Shown: piece by piece, positions 6,764-15,775 of the stretch
How positions within the stretch are numbered: the first letter of the stretch is position 1
How the letters are laid out: the number at the start of each line of letters is the position of its first letter
NCBI RefSeq assembly: GCF_003369445.1
Contig: NZ_QRCU01000036.1
Span: 62,001-126,000, forward strand
DNA from: Arthrobacter silvisoli
GTDB lineage: Bacteria > Actinomycetota > Actinomycetes > Actinomycetales > Micrococcaceae
DNA length: 64,000 bases
Direction: 5' to 3'
Translations under genes and position numbers: made by a program
Notes under the pieces: generated by a model
Told to the model about the DNA's origin: nothing
Seen by the model: the letters and a program-made list of their open reading frames with translations, nothing else
The model's database searches: none

Positions 6764-8981
6764 GGCGTCCCAAGAGTTGTTCCAGTCCGAAGCGCTCTTC
6801 CACCTGGGCCCGGTTCAGCTGTCCGTGGTAGTGCTCCTCGAGCAGCGGCATGAGCTCGTACTTCCAGATCCGGCGCAGACCGGCCGGGGTCTGAGCGGCG
6901 CCCTTCATGAAGTAGGACGGGCCGATCATCAGGTCCCGGTCCCAGTCGTCGATCGCCTCGTTGAGCGCATCGAGCAAATCGGCGTTCAGGGTGTCCAGGC
7001 CGCGGGCTTCAAGGAACCGCCGCAGGGTCCCGCGGATCGGCTCCACCTTCGGGTGCAGTTCCACGAACGCGAAGCGGCGGCGGATCGCGGCATCCATCAT
7101 GGCAATGGAACGGTCCGCAGTGTTCATGGTGCCGATGATGTAAAGGTTGTCCGGCAGGCTGAAGGGTTCGTTGGGGCTGTACTGCAGGTAGATCCGGTCG
7201 TCCCGGTACTCGAGCAGGAAATACAGCTCGCCGAACACCTTGGCCAGGTTGGCCCGGTTCATTTCGTCGATGATCAGGAAATACGGCTTGGACGCGTTTT
7301 CCGGTTTGGCCGCTTCCTCGGCCAGGCGGCGCAGCGGCCCGGCCACGAGCTTGAAGGACACCTGTCCGTCGTCGGTCTTGTCCGGGCGGTAGCCCTCGAA
7401 GAAGTCCTCATAGGCGTACGAGGGGTGGAACTGCACCAGCTTCACGCGCTCGTCGGTGCTGTCCCCGGCGAGCTCGGCAGCCAGGTGCTTGGCCAGGTAG
7501 GTTTTGCCGGTGCCGGGCGGGCCGTAGAGCACCAGCTGCCTGTTTTCCTCCAGGAGCCCGGCGATTTCCTGCAACGGCTCCAGCTCCATGTGCAAGGAGG
7601 CGGCGAATTCCTCGCTGAGCGGGCGGAAGCCTTCGGGGACGGGCTCGACGGCGGACTCGGGGGCGGCTGTGTCCTCGCCGTCGGACTCCGCTTCCGCGGG
7701 CAGCAGCGCCTGCAACAGGCTTACCACCCGGGTGACGTCCACGACGATCCCGGGCGTGGAGAGCTGGCGCTGCACGTGCCGGGGCGCCTCCGCGATGGGA
7801 TGGCTTTCCTCGAACCAGCGCACCTTGCGGCGCAGCCGCGGCTTGTCATCGTCGTGCTCGGCCTCGCCCAGCACCACACCGATCCGCACCGATCCTGAGT
7901 GCTGGAACAGGGCGAGGTCACCGGGCTTCATCACGGTCAGGAAGGCGAAAACGGCTGTCTTGATGTCTTCGCGTTCCACGTAGCCCAAGTGCTTGCAGTC
8001 TTCGTCCACGACGCGCTGAACCAGCCCGGCGGCCACGCCCGGCTGCAGCTCCCGCAGATGCTCGACGTCGAGGGTCGCCTTTTCCTCGTCCTGCCAGGCG
8101 GCGAGGAGCTCCGCGGAGTCGTGGTGGGTGCGCATCAGCCAGGCGCGGCGGCCCGGATCGCCCACCTTGCGCCACTGGCCCACGAGCTGGCGGGAGTACC
8201 AGTCAGTGCGCTGCCCGGCCTGTTCGTCCAGGTGCAGGCGAATGCGATGGATGTCCGCCGTGATGTCTTCTTCGGTGTCGCCCTTGGCCCCGCCCACCAG
8301 GGAGGCGAAGGCGTCCCGGATTTCACGGCGCTCCACGTCGGCCACGACCGGCTCGAAATAGCCCGGCCATGCCAAATACTCGATGCTGCGGCGGATGGCG
8401 GGCTGGTCGCCCGGGGTTCCGGCGGCAAGCTCGTGGAACGCCAGGGGGTCGGCGAGCGCCTTGGCGACCACCGCCGTCGGCTGCTTATCCACCTGCGCCA
8501 CGAAGCGGCACAGCCAGCCGAGCTGGTCCCAGATGGTCCAGTTGAATTCCGCGGTGCGGTCCCGGATGACGCCGTGGTCGGTCATGTCCCGGTAGAGCTC
8601 ATCCGGCAACTGCAGGGCCGGCTCCAGCCAGGACGCGGCCTCGGCCACGCGGGCGCGCTTGACCTTCAGGGATTTGACTTCGTGCGCCAGCGGCAGGGAC
8701 TGCAGGAACAGCAGTTCGACGGCGAGCAGCTTTGCCTCGCGGCTGGCCCCTTCCAGGTTGCGGCGCAGATTGGTCATCATGGGCGCCTTGCTGTCCTCGA
8801 CGCCGCGTTCCAGGCGGCCGAGCAGTTCCGTGGCGGCCTCGGTGGTCCAGGTGTGGGTGCGTCCGTCAAGCGCGGAAGGCTTGCCCTGGAGGGCAGGTCC
8901 CAGCACGAACCACGCCGCGTCTTCGATTTCCTTGGACATTCCGGACGCACGGGAAACGGTGGCGTTGCTGGCGGGAGTCAC
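6750..8981 (-). CDS. mcrB: McrB-type AAA+ GTPase (5-methylcytosine-type restriction motor)
   Basis: 743 aa (an internal ATG at residue 15, MSKEIEDA, is also possible). Residues 1-340 are a long N-terminal region without a motif I know. An EVE/PUA-like stretch (MKPGDLALF...RIGVVLGE...RRKVRWFEE, about 351-400) follows and may read modified DNA. The AAA+ motor comes last: Walker A GPPGTGKT (487-494), Walker B IIDEMNRAN (Asp572/Glu573), the McrB signature GTMNTADRSI (from 617) and the arginine-finger region AAIRRRFAF. It is upstream of and coupled to mcrC. McrB motors hydrolyse GTP and translocate DNA. The motor looks intact even though the partner nuclease does not. Confidence 0.92.
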   Translation of the reverse strand: MTPASNATVSRASGMSKEIEDAAWFVLGPALQGKPSALDGRTHTWTTEAATELLGRLERGVEDSKAPMMTNLRRNLEGASREAKLLAVELLFLQSLPLAHEVKSLKVKRARVAEAASWLEPALQLPDELYRDMTDHGVIRDRTAEFNWTIWDQLGWLCRFVAQVDKQPTAVVAKALADPLAFHELAAGTPGDQPAIRRSIEYLAWPGYFEPVVADVERREIRDAFASLVGGAKGDTEEDITADIHRIRLHLDEQAGQRTDWYSRQLVGQWRKVGDPGRRAWLMRTHHDSAELLAAWQDEEKATLDVEHLRELQPGVAAGLVQRVVDEDCKHLGYVEREDIKTAVFAFLTVMKPGDLALFQHSGSVRIGVVLGEAEHDDDKPRLRRKVRWFEESHPIAEAPRHVQRQLSTPGIVVDVTRVVSLLQALLPAEAESDGEDTAAPESAVEPVPEGFRPLSEEFAASLHMELEPLQEIAGLLEENRQLVLYGPPGTGKTYLAKHLAAELAGDSTDERVKLVQFHPSYAYEDFFEGYRPDKTDDGQVSFKLVAGPLRRLAEEAAKPENASKPYFLIIDEMNRANLAKVFGELYFLLEYRDDRIYLQYSPNEPFSLPDNLYIIGTMNTADRSIAMMDAAIRRRFAFVELHPKVEPIRGTLRRFLEARGLDTLNADLLDALNEAIDDWDRDLMIGPSYFMKGAAQTPAGLRRIWKYELMPLLEEHYHGQLNRAQVEERFGLEQLLGRLASR

Positions 8982-9054
8982 CTAGCAAACTTACATGGTT
9001 TGGCCGGGCATTTCACGGCCGTGCCCCGCTTCTGCCTCCCACCGGCTTCCCACC

Positions 9055-9109
9055 AGCGCGAACGTACATTTGGGCCCTGTTTTCGGGGCCTCGACTGTAC
9101 GTTCGCGCT
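9055..9109. repeat. REP-like palindrome, copy 1
   Basis: Outer arms AGCGCGAACGTACA (9055-9068) and TGTACGTTCGCGCT (9096-9109) are perfect complements; an inner GGCCC/GGGGCC stem lies in the loop. The same layout recurs at 23029-23092 and, more weakly, at 57339-57385, each time at a gene's 3' end. It follows the DUF5107 gene and could act as its terminator. Confidence 0.75.
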
Positions 9110-9124
9110 GTCCCTGCAGGCCTC

Positions 9125-11092
9125 CTAGTGCATGCTGAAACGGTACGTCCGGGGGACCTCCTCCCCCGGGCACAGCTGCAGCCAAAGCTCGGAAATCGCG
9201 TTGTCGCCCTCGAGCAGGTCCGGAATTTCCACCCCTTCCCTCAGGATCGCGGCAGCCTCATCCGTCCTGCCGCTGCCGGCCATGGCACGGGCGGCGAGGA
9301 AGCGGTTCCGCCCGGCGGCGGTGGCCTCCCGGGGTGCCTGTTCGGCCAGCAGGAGCGCGGCCCCGGGCTCCCCGTGGGCCAGGTGGAGGGTCATGGCTTC
9401 GGCCAACAGCTTCCCGCCTGCCGGGTCCGCGGCGCAGGCTGCGCGGAGCTCGGCGAGGCCGGCGTCGATGCGGTCCGTGGCAAGCAGGAGCAGTGCCAGG
9501 CCGCGGTGGGCCAGCGCGTGCGCGGGATCCAGGACGAGTGCCTGGACGTACAGTTTTTCGGCCGGCCCGAGGTCCTGCCGGGCGTGCTTCAAGGTGGCCT
9601 CGTGGAAGCGGGCTTCGGCCCCCGCGGCCCCTTCGAGCAGCCGTTCCCACGCCTGCCCGGCCACGAAGCTTCCGCATGCGGGGAACACGAAGGGGGTTCC
9701 GGCGTCGGGAACCTCGTACCGGAGGAGTTCCAGCCAGGGCGCCTGTTCCGCGGTGAGGGTATCCGCGGCGAAGGGTGTGCCGCCGCTGTCCAACGGCGGC
9801 GCGCCGGAAGCGCGGCGGAGTTCCTCTTCGAGGGCACCCCAGCCGGTCCCTGCCAGCAGCATGTCCTGCGGGGCCGCGTCTGCGAGGGACGCCGCGAACG
9901 CGAGCGCCGCGTCGAGTGCCTGCTGGTCCGCGAGCCCGGCGAGCCTGGACTGCGCATGTTCGACGGCTGCGTCCCAGTCGCCGTGCGCGGCAGCGGCGTC
10001 GAGGTCCGCGTTTCCGTAGGCTTCCACCCAGCTCCATTCGGCCCCGCCGGGCATGGGCAGGTGCTCGAACTGGGTCTGTGCCAGCCCGGCCTGGATTTCC
10101 GCGTAACCTGCCCCGAAACCCGGGCTGAGCCATTCCTGCCAGTTGTGCCCGCCGTCGCCCTGGCCCCAGACGAACAGCTTCTTGCCGCGCAGCCGGGACG
10201 TGGACAGCATCGCCAGCCCGTCGCCGTCGGCGTCCACTGCGGCGATCCAGTGCCTGTGTCCTTCGGGGATGTCGAAGAAGTAGTCGGCGGCGTGGGCGTT
10301 CCGCACCGGCCACGTAGCGTCCGCCCCTTCATGATCGGTGGGCGTGACGCGCTGGATATCAGTTTCGTAGTCGCTGCCGAACGCCGTGCGGGCCGGCGCG
10401 ATCACCCGGGTGTCCGGGGTCTCCGGCACGGCGGCGTTGCTCCACCAGTACATGGGCACCTCGTCCGGATCCGGGTTGCGGAGCCTGATGGCGGAGAACA
10501 GCACCCGGGAGTCCACCGGGAGCCAGAGGTCCACCTGCACCACCACCCCACGGAGCCGCTCGAACTCCCACATCCGCAGGAGCTGTTGGCCGTCCGGGGC
10601 CGTCAGCAGCGCGGTGTGCCAGGGAATGCACGAGGTGGGCGTGTGGCCGCGGGTGCCGATGTTCCATTCGAGCCCGCCGGCGAACCAGGCGTTGCGCAGC
10701 GCGAAGTTGGCGAACTGGATGGTGCGGGGGCTATGCAGGAGCTGCTTGCCGGTGGCCTTGTCCAGCAGTTCCCAGATCCTGCCGCCGAAGCCGGGCAGGA
10801 CGGTCGCCTTGAGATGCCGGTTTTCCAGCACGACGGCGGGCAGCACGCGTGGCTGCCGTTCCCGCGAGTACCCGTCCTGGATCGAGTAGGGGTAGATGTT
10901 CGGCGGGTAGCCGTAGCCGGCCCTGGCTTTGAGTTCATCCGGGACACCGATGCCCACGCGGTAGGGCGTGTGGATGCCGGCCGCGACCGGAGGCAGCGGG
11001 CTCTCCGGGCCGAGATCGGCGACGTCGAGGGTGATGGAGCCGAAGGTGATGTTGCCCGCGGTGGCGGAGGCCGGGGTTGCCGGGTCAGTCAT
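9125..11092 (-). CDS. DUF5107 domain protein with C-terminal TPR-like repeats
   Basis: 655 aa from the ATG at 11092; the frame is open further upstream but that stretch is shadow of the neighbour's 3' end. The N-terminal half contains the DUF5107 pattern: VLENRHLKATVLPGFGGRIWELLDK, LRNAWFAGGLEWNIGTRGHTP and WWSNAAVPE, resembling beta-sandwich sugar-binding (galactose-mutarotase-like) folds. The C-terminal ~250 residues are helical repeats (AHALAHRGLALLLLATDRIDAGLAEL), TPR-like. There is no signal peptide, so it is probably cytosolic. The start overlaps the end of the glycoside-hydrolase-like gene by 8 bp, so the two are co-translated. Substrate unknown; a role in glycan metabolism is inference. 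Confidence 0.8.
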   Translation of the reverse strand: MTDPATPASATAGNITFGSITLDVADLGPESPLPPVAAGIHTPYRVGIGVPDELKARAGYGYPPNIYPYSIQDGYSRERQPRVLPAVVLENRHLKATVLPGFGGRIWELLDKATGKQLLHSPRTIQFANFALRNAWFAGGLEWNIGTRGHTPTSCIPWHTALLTAPDGQQLLRMWEFERLRGVVVQVDLWLPVDSRVLFSAIRLRNPDPDEVPMYWWSNAAVPETPDTRVIAPARTAFGSDYETDIQRVTPTDHEGADATWPVRNAHAADYFFDIPEGHRHWIAAVDADGDGLAMLSTSRLRGKKLFVWGQGDGGHNWQEWLSPGFGAGYAEIQAGLAQTQFEHLPMPGGAEWSWVEAYGNADLDAAAAHGDWDAAVEHAQSRLAGLADQQALDAALAFAASLADAAPQDMLLAGTGWGALEEELRRASGAPPLDSGGTPFAADTLTAEQAPWLELLRYEVPDAGTPFVFPACGSFVAGQAWERLLEGAAGAEARFHEATLKHARQDLGPAEKLYVQALVLDPAHALAHRGLALLLLATDRIDAGLAELRAACAADPAGGKLLAEAMTLHLAHGEPGAALLLAEQAPREATAAGRNRFLAARAMAGSGRTDEAAAILREGVEIPDLLEGDNAISELWLQLCPGEEVPRTYRFSMH

Positions 11093-14000
11093 GGGGGTAT
11101 CCGATCGTGAGCAGGAGTCCGCGGCGGGGGTCGATGCGGATGGCTTGGCCGGGGGCGTACCCGGCGGCTGTTTGGAAGCCCGCGATCGCGGGAGCGTACA
11201 GCGGGAGGGCCTGCAACGGGAAAGGCACTGTTCCGCCGTCGTGCGTTCCACCGAACTCCAAGGTCACGTCCACAGTCTCCTCGGCCCAGGACGCGAGCGC
11301 CACCACCATGCCGTCGTCGCCGGACCAGCTGGTGGCCAGGACACCGGGATGGCTGGTGCGGACCGGCGCGCCAGGATCCCAGAACCCGGCCATGCGGGCA
11401 CGTTCCAGTCCGTAGTCCTGCCAGAACTGCCACAGGGGACGGTTGTCGACGGCGGGTGCCCGGCCGGTCATGCCGAACACCATGCCCCGCCAAGGGTTGC
11501 CGCCGCCTTCGAGCATTTCTCCCATGAGCCCGAACGGGATGCCGGAGAGCTCCACGAGCCAGTACTCCGGGGAGGTGTTCTCGTAGTCGAAGTACTCGCC
11601 GAACCAGAGCCGGTCCACGTAGGGCAGCTGTTCCATGTAGAGGTTGGCGGAGGAGGCGAAGCCGTCCTTGGCCGTGAACTGGTTTGCCGAATGCAGGTCG
11701 ATCTCCGGACCCTGCGCCGGGCGGTTGGTCACCACGCTATTGGTCACCGGGCCCTGCGCCGGGCTGTGGCGTTCGAGGACTTTGCGCACCCGCAGCATGG
11801 TGTGCCGGTCGTAGGCGATGTCGTCCAGGTAGATGCCGTCCACACCGGTGGTCTTCGCCAGTTCGGCCAGGCTCCGGACGTAGAAGTTCTCCCAGCGGGA
11901 CTCCCCCGTGGTCACCACGGCGATGTCGTCGACGTCGGGGGCGAACCAGGCGGACACGTAGCCGCTGCCGGCGTGCTCCTGCAGCCACGGGTGGCCCTCC
12001 CCCGGCCCGTCGCTGAAGACCTCGTGCCCCAGGGACATGAGCGGCAGCAGTTCCGGGCTGTGGAAGGTCAGTTCCCGCACCGTGTTGTAGACCTTGGCGC
12101 GCAGCCCCCGGGCGTGCGCCCCATTGACGTAGCCGGCCAGGCTGTCGGCGCTCAGCAGGGGATCGTTGATGTACGGGGCCGGAGCGGTGGCGTGGTGGAT
12201 GGTGACCACGGTGGCCCCGGACTCCGCGACCTCCCGCGGCTCCCCCGGGGCGTGGAAGTACCTGCGGGAAAGGTGCGTGCCGGGCTCGATCGGCTTGAAC
12301 GGGGTGAGGAGCAGCCGGAAGTCGAAGTCGAGGCTGTCCCCGGGTGCCAGGGTCCTCGCTCCGCTGAAGGCGGTCAACTGCACTGCGCCTGTGTTGGATC
12401 CTGTGCCGGGATTCGACTCTGTTTCCAGCCTGACGCCGCCGCGCACCTGGCCGTCCACCCGGTTGGCCCAGGAAAGCGGCTCGCGCAGCGGCTTCTCCCG
12501 GTAGAAGTTGGTGTTGAGGGGCCGTTCGTAGCCGGGATCGCGCCAGGACAGTTGCACACCGGCGTTCACCCCGCCGAGCCACAGGGCGTCCTGGTTCCTG
12601 GCGGCCACGTCCCAGCGCCAGTCGAGGGCGTCCGGACGCCGGCCGCCCGGCACACCGAGCCCCATGGCGAGCGGCACGGCGGCCTCGACGAACCCGGCTG
12701 CCAGTCCGACGTCGTCGAGCATCACCGACCGGCTGTCCCCGTTCCGCAGCCGGAGCGCAAAGCTGCATGCGCCGTCTGCCTCGAGCTCCCCATGGAGGTC
12801 CACGGCGAGGCCTGTCCCGATGCTGTGCCAACGACTGGTCCAGGACACCTTGCCCGGGCCGTGGACGGTGAAGTCAGTCGGCGCGGACTCCCATCCGCGG
12901 TGCTGCGCGGCGGTCACGTCGAGCCGCATGGCCGTGGCGAGCAGTTCGACGGCGGGACCGTCCGTTCCGGTCATGGCCGGCGTGAAGGTGGAGCTCAGTT
13001 GCTCCGGCAGTCCGGACGGGGCGAGCCGCAGCGTCCTGCCGAGGATGCCGAGGGTGCGGGTGCCGGCGTCGAGGGCGATCCCGGTGAACGGCGCCACGAG
13101 TCCGTGGTCCTGGGCGAGGGTCGAATCCAGCCAGGCGAGCCGGCGCAGGTACCGCGGATCGCCGAAGCCGCCGGCCAGGATGCCCGGATCCGCGGCCTCC
13201 AGCGGCAGCACGTCCAGGATGACCGCGACGGATTTCGGCCCGGCTCCCTGCGCGGCGACCGTGATGGCTGCGGTAATCGTGCTCCCCGCCGCTTCCCGCG
13301 GAACGGGCAGCACCACATAGAGAGCCTGGACCGACCCGGCCGCCACGGACAGCCGCTTGGCCAGGGGCCGGCCGAGGCGGTCGGTGCCGCCGGTGTTCAG
13401 GCAGCGGGCGCCGGCGGGCCCGTCCACCCGGACCGTCACGCCGTCGAGCCCTTCCACGGCGTGCAGTCCGAGCTGCACCACATAGTCCTCGCCGGGCTGG
13501 GCGGTAGCGCGGAAGGTGCCGGCGGGCCCGTTGATGGCCCAGTGCGCCGGGAGCCGCTCCCGCATGGACACCGGGTTCAGCCTGTCCTCGGGAAAGAGCA
13601 GGAACGCTTCCCCGCCGTGCCTGGCGTAAAGGGCCTGGAGCTCGGCCTCCGTGGCGGTGAAGTTCATCGGGGCGAAGGAGTCGCGTTCGCTCGCGGCCTC
13701 ATAGCGCAGCACCGTCGCCTCCGGCAGCCCGCGTATGCCCGGGTCCCAGGCAGATTGCCCGACGGCGGCCGCCCACCTTGGTGCCGCCGTCGGCCGCCGC
13801 GGCAGGTACCGGGCCTGCGGATAGTGGGCGGCGCCGAGCATCGCGTAGGGCAGGTAGTAGACGAAGTAGCTGCCGGGACCGTCTATGGCCTCGAAGGCGA
13901 GCTCGCAGGATTCCCGGGTAGCGCTTAGGACCAGCACGTTGCGCACGCGCCGGCCGCTGCCGGCTGAGACGACGATGATGTCCACCGCCGCGGGATCCGG

Positions 14001-14216
14001 GTCCTGGCGCCGCCAGGGCAGCACCACCCCGAACGCAGCCGCCCCTTCTTGCGCTGGAACACATTGTTGTGGTGCACCGGAGGGGACGTCGACCACGAAG
14101 CGGTGGTTGCCGTAGAGCAGTTTGTCCCAATCCCCGACGCCGCAGGGAAGTTCAGGGTGGCCGGTGTGATGGCCTGTTCTTGCGGGCTGCTGTGCTGTTT
14201 GGCGCAGGGGCGTCAC
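11085..14216 (-). CDS. large glycoside-hydrolase-like protein (DUF6067/GH123-type)
   Basis: About 1043 aa from the GTG at 14216, which has GGGAG five bases upstream; a TTG at 14270 would add 18 residues, and conserved sequence begins only near GDWDKLLYGNHRFVV. The N-terminal part is beta-rich (LPWRRQDPDPAAVDIIVV and following). The C-terminal half looks like a TIM barrel with VNGAHARGLRAKVYNTVREL, the acidic stretch TGVDGIYLDDIAYDRHTMLR, and GEYFDYENTSPEYWLVELSGIPFGLMGEM, like glycoside hydrolase domains of the DUF6067/GH123 type. The DD pair in YLDDIAYD is a candidate for catalysis. No signal peptide is seen. It is first in an operon with the DUF5107 gene. Family assignment comes from memory and is moderate; substrate unknown. 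Confidence 0.7.
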   Translation of the reverse strand: MTPLRQTAQQPARTGHHTGHPELPCGVGDWDKLLYGNHRFVVDVPSGAPQQCVPAQEGAAAFGVVLPWRRQDPDPAAVDIIVVSAGSGRRVRNVLVLSATRESCELAFEAIDGPGSYFVYYLPYAMLGAAHYPQARYLPRRPTAAPRWAAAVGQSAWDPGIRGLPEATVLRYEAASERDSFAPMNFTATEAELQALYARHGGEAFLLFPEDRLNPVSMRERLPAHWAINGPAGTFRATAQPGEDYVVQLGLHAVEGLDGVTVRVDGPAGARCLNTGGTDRLGRPLAKRLSVAAGSVQALYVVLPVPREAAGSTITAAITVAAQGAGPKSVAVILDVLPLEAADPGILAGGFGDPRYLRRLAWLDSTLAQDHGLVAPFTGIALDAGTRTLGILGRTLRLAPSGLPEQLSSTFTPAMTGTDGPAVELLATAMRLDVTAAQHRGWESAPTDFTVHGPGKVSWTSRWHSIGTGLAVDLHGELEADGACSFALRLRNGDSRSVMLDDVGLAAGFVEAAVPLAMGLGVPGGRRPDALDWRWDVAARNQDALWLGGVNAGVQLSWRDPGYERPLNTNFYREKPLREPLSWANRVDGQVRGGVRLETESNPGTGSNTGAVQLTAFSGARTLAPGDSLDFDFRLLLTPFKPIEPGTHLSRRYFHAPGEPREVAESGATVVTIHHATAPAPYINDPLLSADSLAGYVNGAHARGLRAKVYNTVRELTFHSPELLPLMSLGHEVFSDGPGEGHPWLQEHAGSGYVSAWFAPDVDDIAVVTTGESRWENFYVRSLAELAKTTGVDGIYLDDIAYDRHTMLRVRKVLERHSPAQGPVTNSVVTNRPAQGPEIDLHSANQFTAKDGFASSANLYMEQLPYVDRLWFGEYFDYENTSPEYWLVELSGIPFGLMGEMLEGGGNPWRGMVFGMTGRAPAVDNRPLWQFWQDYGLERARMAGFWDPGAPVRTSHPGVLATSWSGDDGMVVALASWAEETVDVTLEFGGTHDGGTVPFPLQALPLYAPAIAGFQTAAGYAPGQAIRIDPRRGLLLTIGYPHD

Positions 14217-14385
14217 TGGGGCTCCCGGGAGGTTTTCGCTTGGGTTCACCGTTCGTGGTGAATCCTTCAATCATTGACGCCGCGAATCACCCTGTAAAGC
14301 AGAATTGCGGTCCGTACTCACTGCGATTTCCCCCGGCCCGGGCATTGACGGGAACACGTTTTACATGCCTGACATCTGCGCCGGG

Positions 14386-14391
14386 TAGATT
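14386..14391 (+). promoter_or_regulatory. TANNNT -10 element close to ATG (possible leaderless start)
   Basis: TAGATT lies 7 nt upstream of the acetyltransferase ATG, with no Shine-Dalgarno sequence between. This is the spacing of leaderless actinobacterial genes. No good -35 is seen. Confidence 0.4.
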
Positions 14392-14398
14392 GTGCGCC

Positions 14399-14887
14399 AT
14401 GATCGACATCGGCCTCGACGATCCCGCGCAGGAGGATGTCCGCCTGCTGCTGGAGGAACACCTCGCGGACATGTACGCCACCTCCCCCGCGGAGAGCGTG
14501 CACGCCTTGGACCACTCCGCCCTTTCCCGGCCGGAGATCACCTTCTGGACCGCCCGCGAGAACGGGATCCTGCTGGCCTGCGGCGCGTTGAAGGAACTTC
14601 CCGTCGGGGCCGACGGCGCCAAGGAAGGCGAGCTGAAGTCGATGCGCACCACACACGCGGCGAGGGGCCGCGGCATAGCCGGCCTGCTGCTGGCGGCCAT
14701 CGTGTGCGAGGCCCGCGGCCGCGGGCTGTCGCGGCTGTGCCTCGAAACCGGCTCGGAAGACTACTTCGCCACCGCACGCCGGCTCTACCTGCGCCACGGT
14801 TTCACCGAATGTCCGCCGTTCGCCGGTTACGTCCCGGACCCCAACAGCGTGTTCATGAGCCTGGAACTGGTGCCCCTCACCCTCTAA
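14399..14887 (+). CDS. GNAT family N-acetyltransferase (YsnE-like)
   Basis: 162 aa. The acetyl-CoA-binding signature of GNAT enzymes is clear: ELKSMRTTHAARGRGIAGLLLAAIV (Q/RxxGxG/A-type loop RGRGIAG at about 99-105), then LETGSEDYFATARRLYLRHGFTECPPF as motif B. The overall pattern (MIDIGLDDP..., CGALKELP) resembles YsnE/PhnO-like small-molecule or protein acetyltransferases. Start: ATG at 14399; the upstream open frame is shadow. It is monocistronic, divergent from the glycoside-hydrolase-like gene and convergent with cutC. Substrate unknown. Confidence 0.85.
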   Translation: MIDIGLDDPAQEDVRLLLEEHLADMYATSPAESVHALDHSALSRPEITFWTARENGILLACGALKELPVGADGAKEGELKSMRTTHAARGRGIAGLLLAAIVCEARGRGLSRLCLETGSEDYFATARRLYLRHGFTECPPFAGYVPDPNSVFMSLELVPLTL

Positions 14888-14917
14888 TGCGCGCCACCGG
14901 CACTTCCCGGCGCGCTG

Positions 14918-15673
14918 CTACCCGGCATCGACGGCGGCCTTGGCGGCAGCGACGATCTTCCGGTCGGTCACCATGTACGACGCCGGGCCCCCGCCCGCGC
15001 TTCCGGCGCCCGACGCAGACACGATCCGCTTGGCGGACAGGTGGACGGCGTCCAGTCCGGCCCACCGCATCTCCGGGATGTCCGTGATGGCCAAGCCGCC
15101 GCCGGCCATCACCTGGAGCCTTCCCTCCGCGGTTTCCACCATCCGCGACAGCACGGGCAGGCCCAGGCCTGCGCTCGCAGCTCCCCCGGAGCTAAGGACG
15201 CGCGTGAAGCCAAGTTCCACGAGCTGCCCGACGGCGGCGGCCGGGTCCGGCGTCTCGTCCACGGCGCGGTGGAAGACCAGTTCGGCGTCCTGGTTTGCCT
15301 CCCGGGCTGCGTCGGCGAGGCGGCGGACGGCGTCGACGTCCAGTTCGCTGCGGGCATCGAGCGCGCCGAGCACGACGCCGTTGGCCCCCTGGCCGAGCAG
15401 CGCGCGGATCTCCTTGACCATGGTGGCCAGCTCATCTTCGGAGTAGCGGAAGTCGCCGGGCCGGCAGCGGATCAGCGGGTGGATTTCCAAAGCCGCGCCA
15501 GCCGCAACCGGACCAGCCACGCCGGCCACGGCCTCGAGGCAGGATTCCATGAGGCCCTGGCTGGGGGTCAGCCCGCCGAGTTCCAAGGCACTGCACAGTT
15601 CGATCCGGTCCGCGCCTTCTTCGGCAGCGACAACAGCGCCCTGCACACCTACCACGGCGATCTCAAGTTTCAT
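14918..15673 (-). CDS. cutC: CutC family protein (copper homeostasis)
   Basis: 251 aa, normal length. This is a TIM-barrel protein of the CutC family, linked historically to copper tolerance, though its biochemical role is unsettled. Motifs: GADRIELCSALELGGLTPSQG (about 20-40), [50 protein letters not shown] and VMAGGGL, all family hallmarks. The ATG at 15673 lacks a strong ribosome site. It is separated from the upstream thioesterase by the hairpin at 15725-15754, so it is probably transcribed on its own. Confidence 0.92.
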   Translation of the reverse strand: MKLEIAVVGVQGAVVAAEEGADRIELCSALELGGLTPSQGLMESCLEAVAGVAGPVAAGAALEIHPLIRCRPGDFRYSEDELATMVKEIRALLGQGANGVVLGALDARSELDVDAVRRLADAAREANQDAELVFHRAVDETPDPAAAVGQLVELGFTRVLSSGGAASAGLGLPVLSRMVETAEGRLQVMAGGGLAITDIPEMRWAGLDAVHLSAKRIVSASGAGSAGGGPASYMVTDRKIVAAAKAAVDAG

Positions 15674-15724
15674 GCTGAAACTCTACGGCCACGCGAACGC
15701 CCCGGGCGCCCCTGTTGATCAATC

Positions 15725-15754
15725 GACCCGGCCGGCTTCGCAGCCGGCCGGGTC
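15725..15754. terminator. hairpin downstream of the thioesterase gene
   Basis: Perfect 12-bp arms GACCCGGCCGGC / GCCGGCCGGGTC with the 6-nt loop TTCGCA. It lies between the thioesterase stop and the cutC start, both on the minus strand. Confidence 0.75.
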
Positions 15755-15775
15755 GTCTTTGCTTGGATCGAAAAC

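Noticed and set aside
10968..13928. Open reading frame of 986 codons on the plus strand
   Set aside because: It lies opposite the glycoside-hydrolase-like gene; its composition (many Gly, Arg, Val, His, few typical domains) is that of an antisense shadow in high-GC DNA, while the minus-strand protein has recognisable structure.
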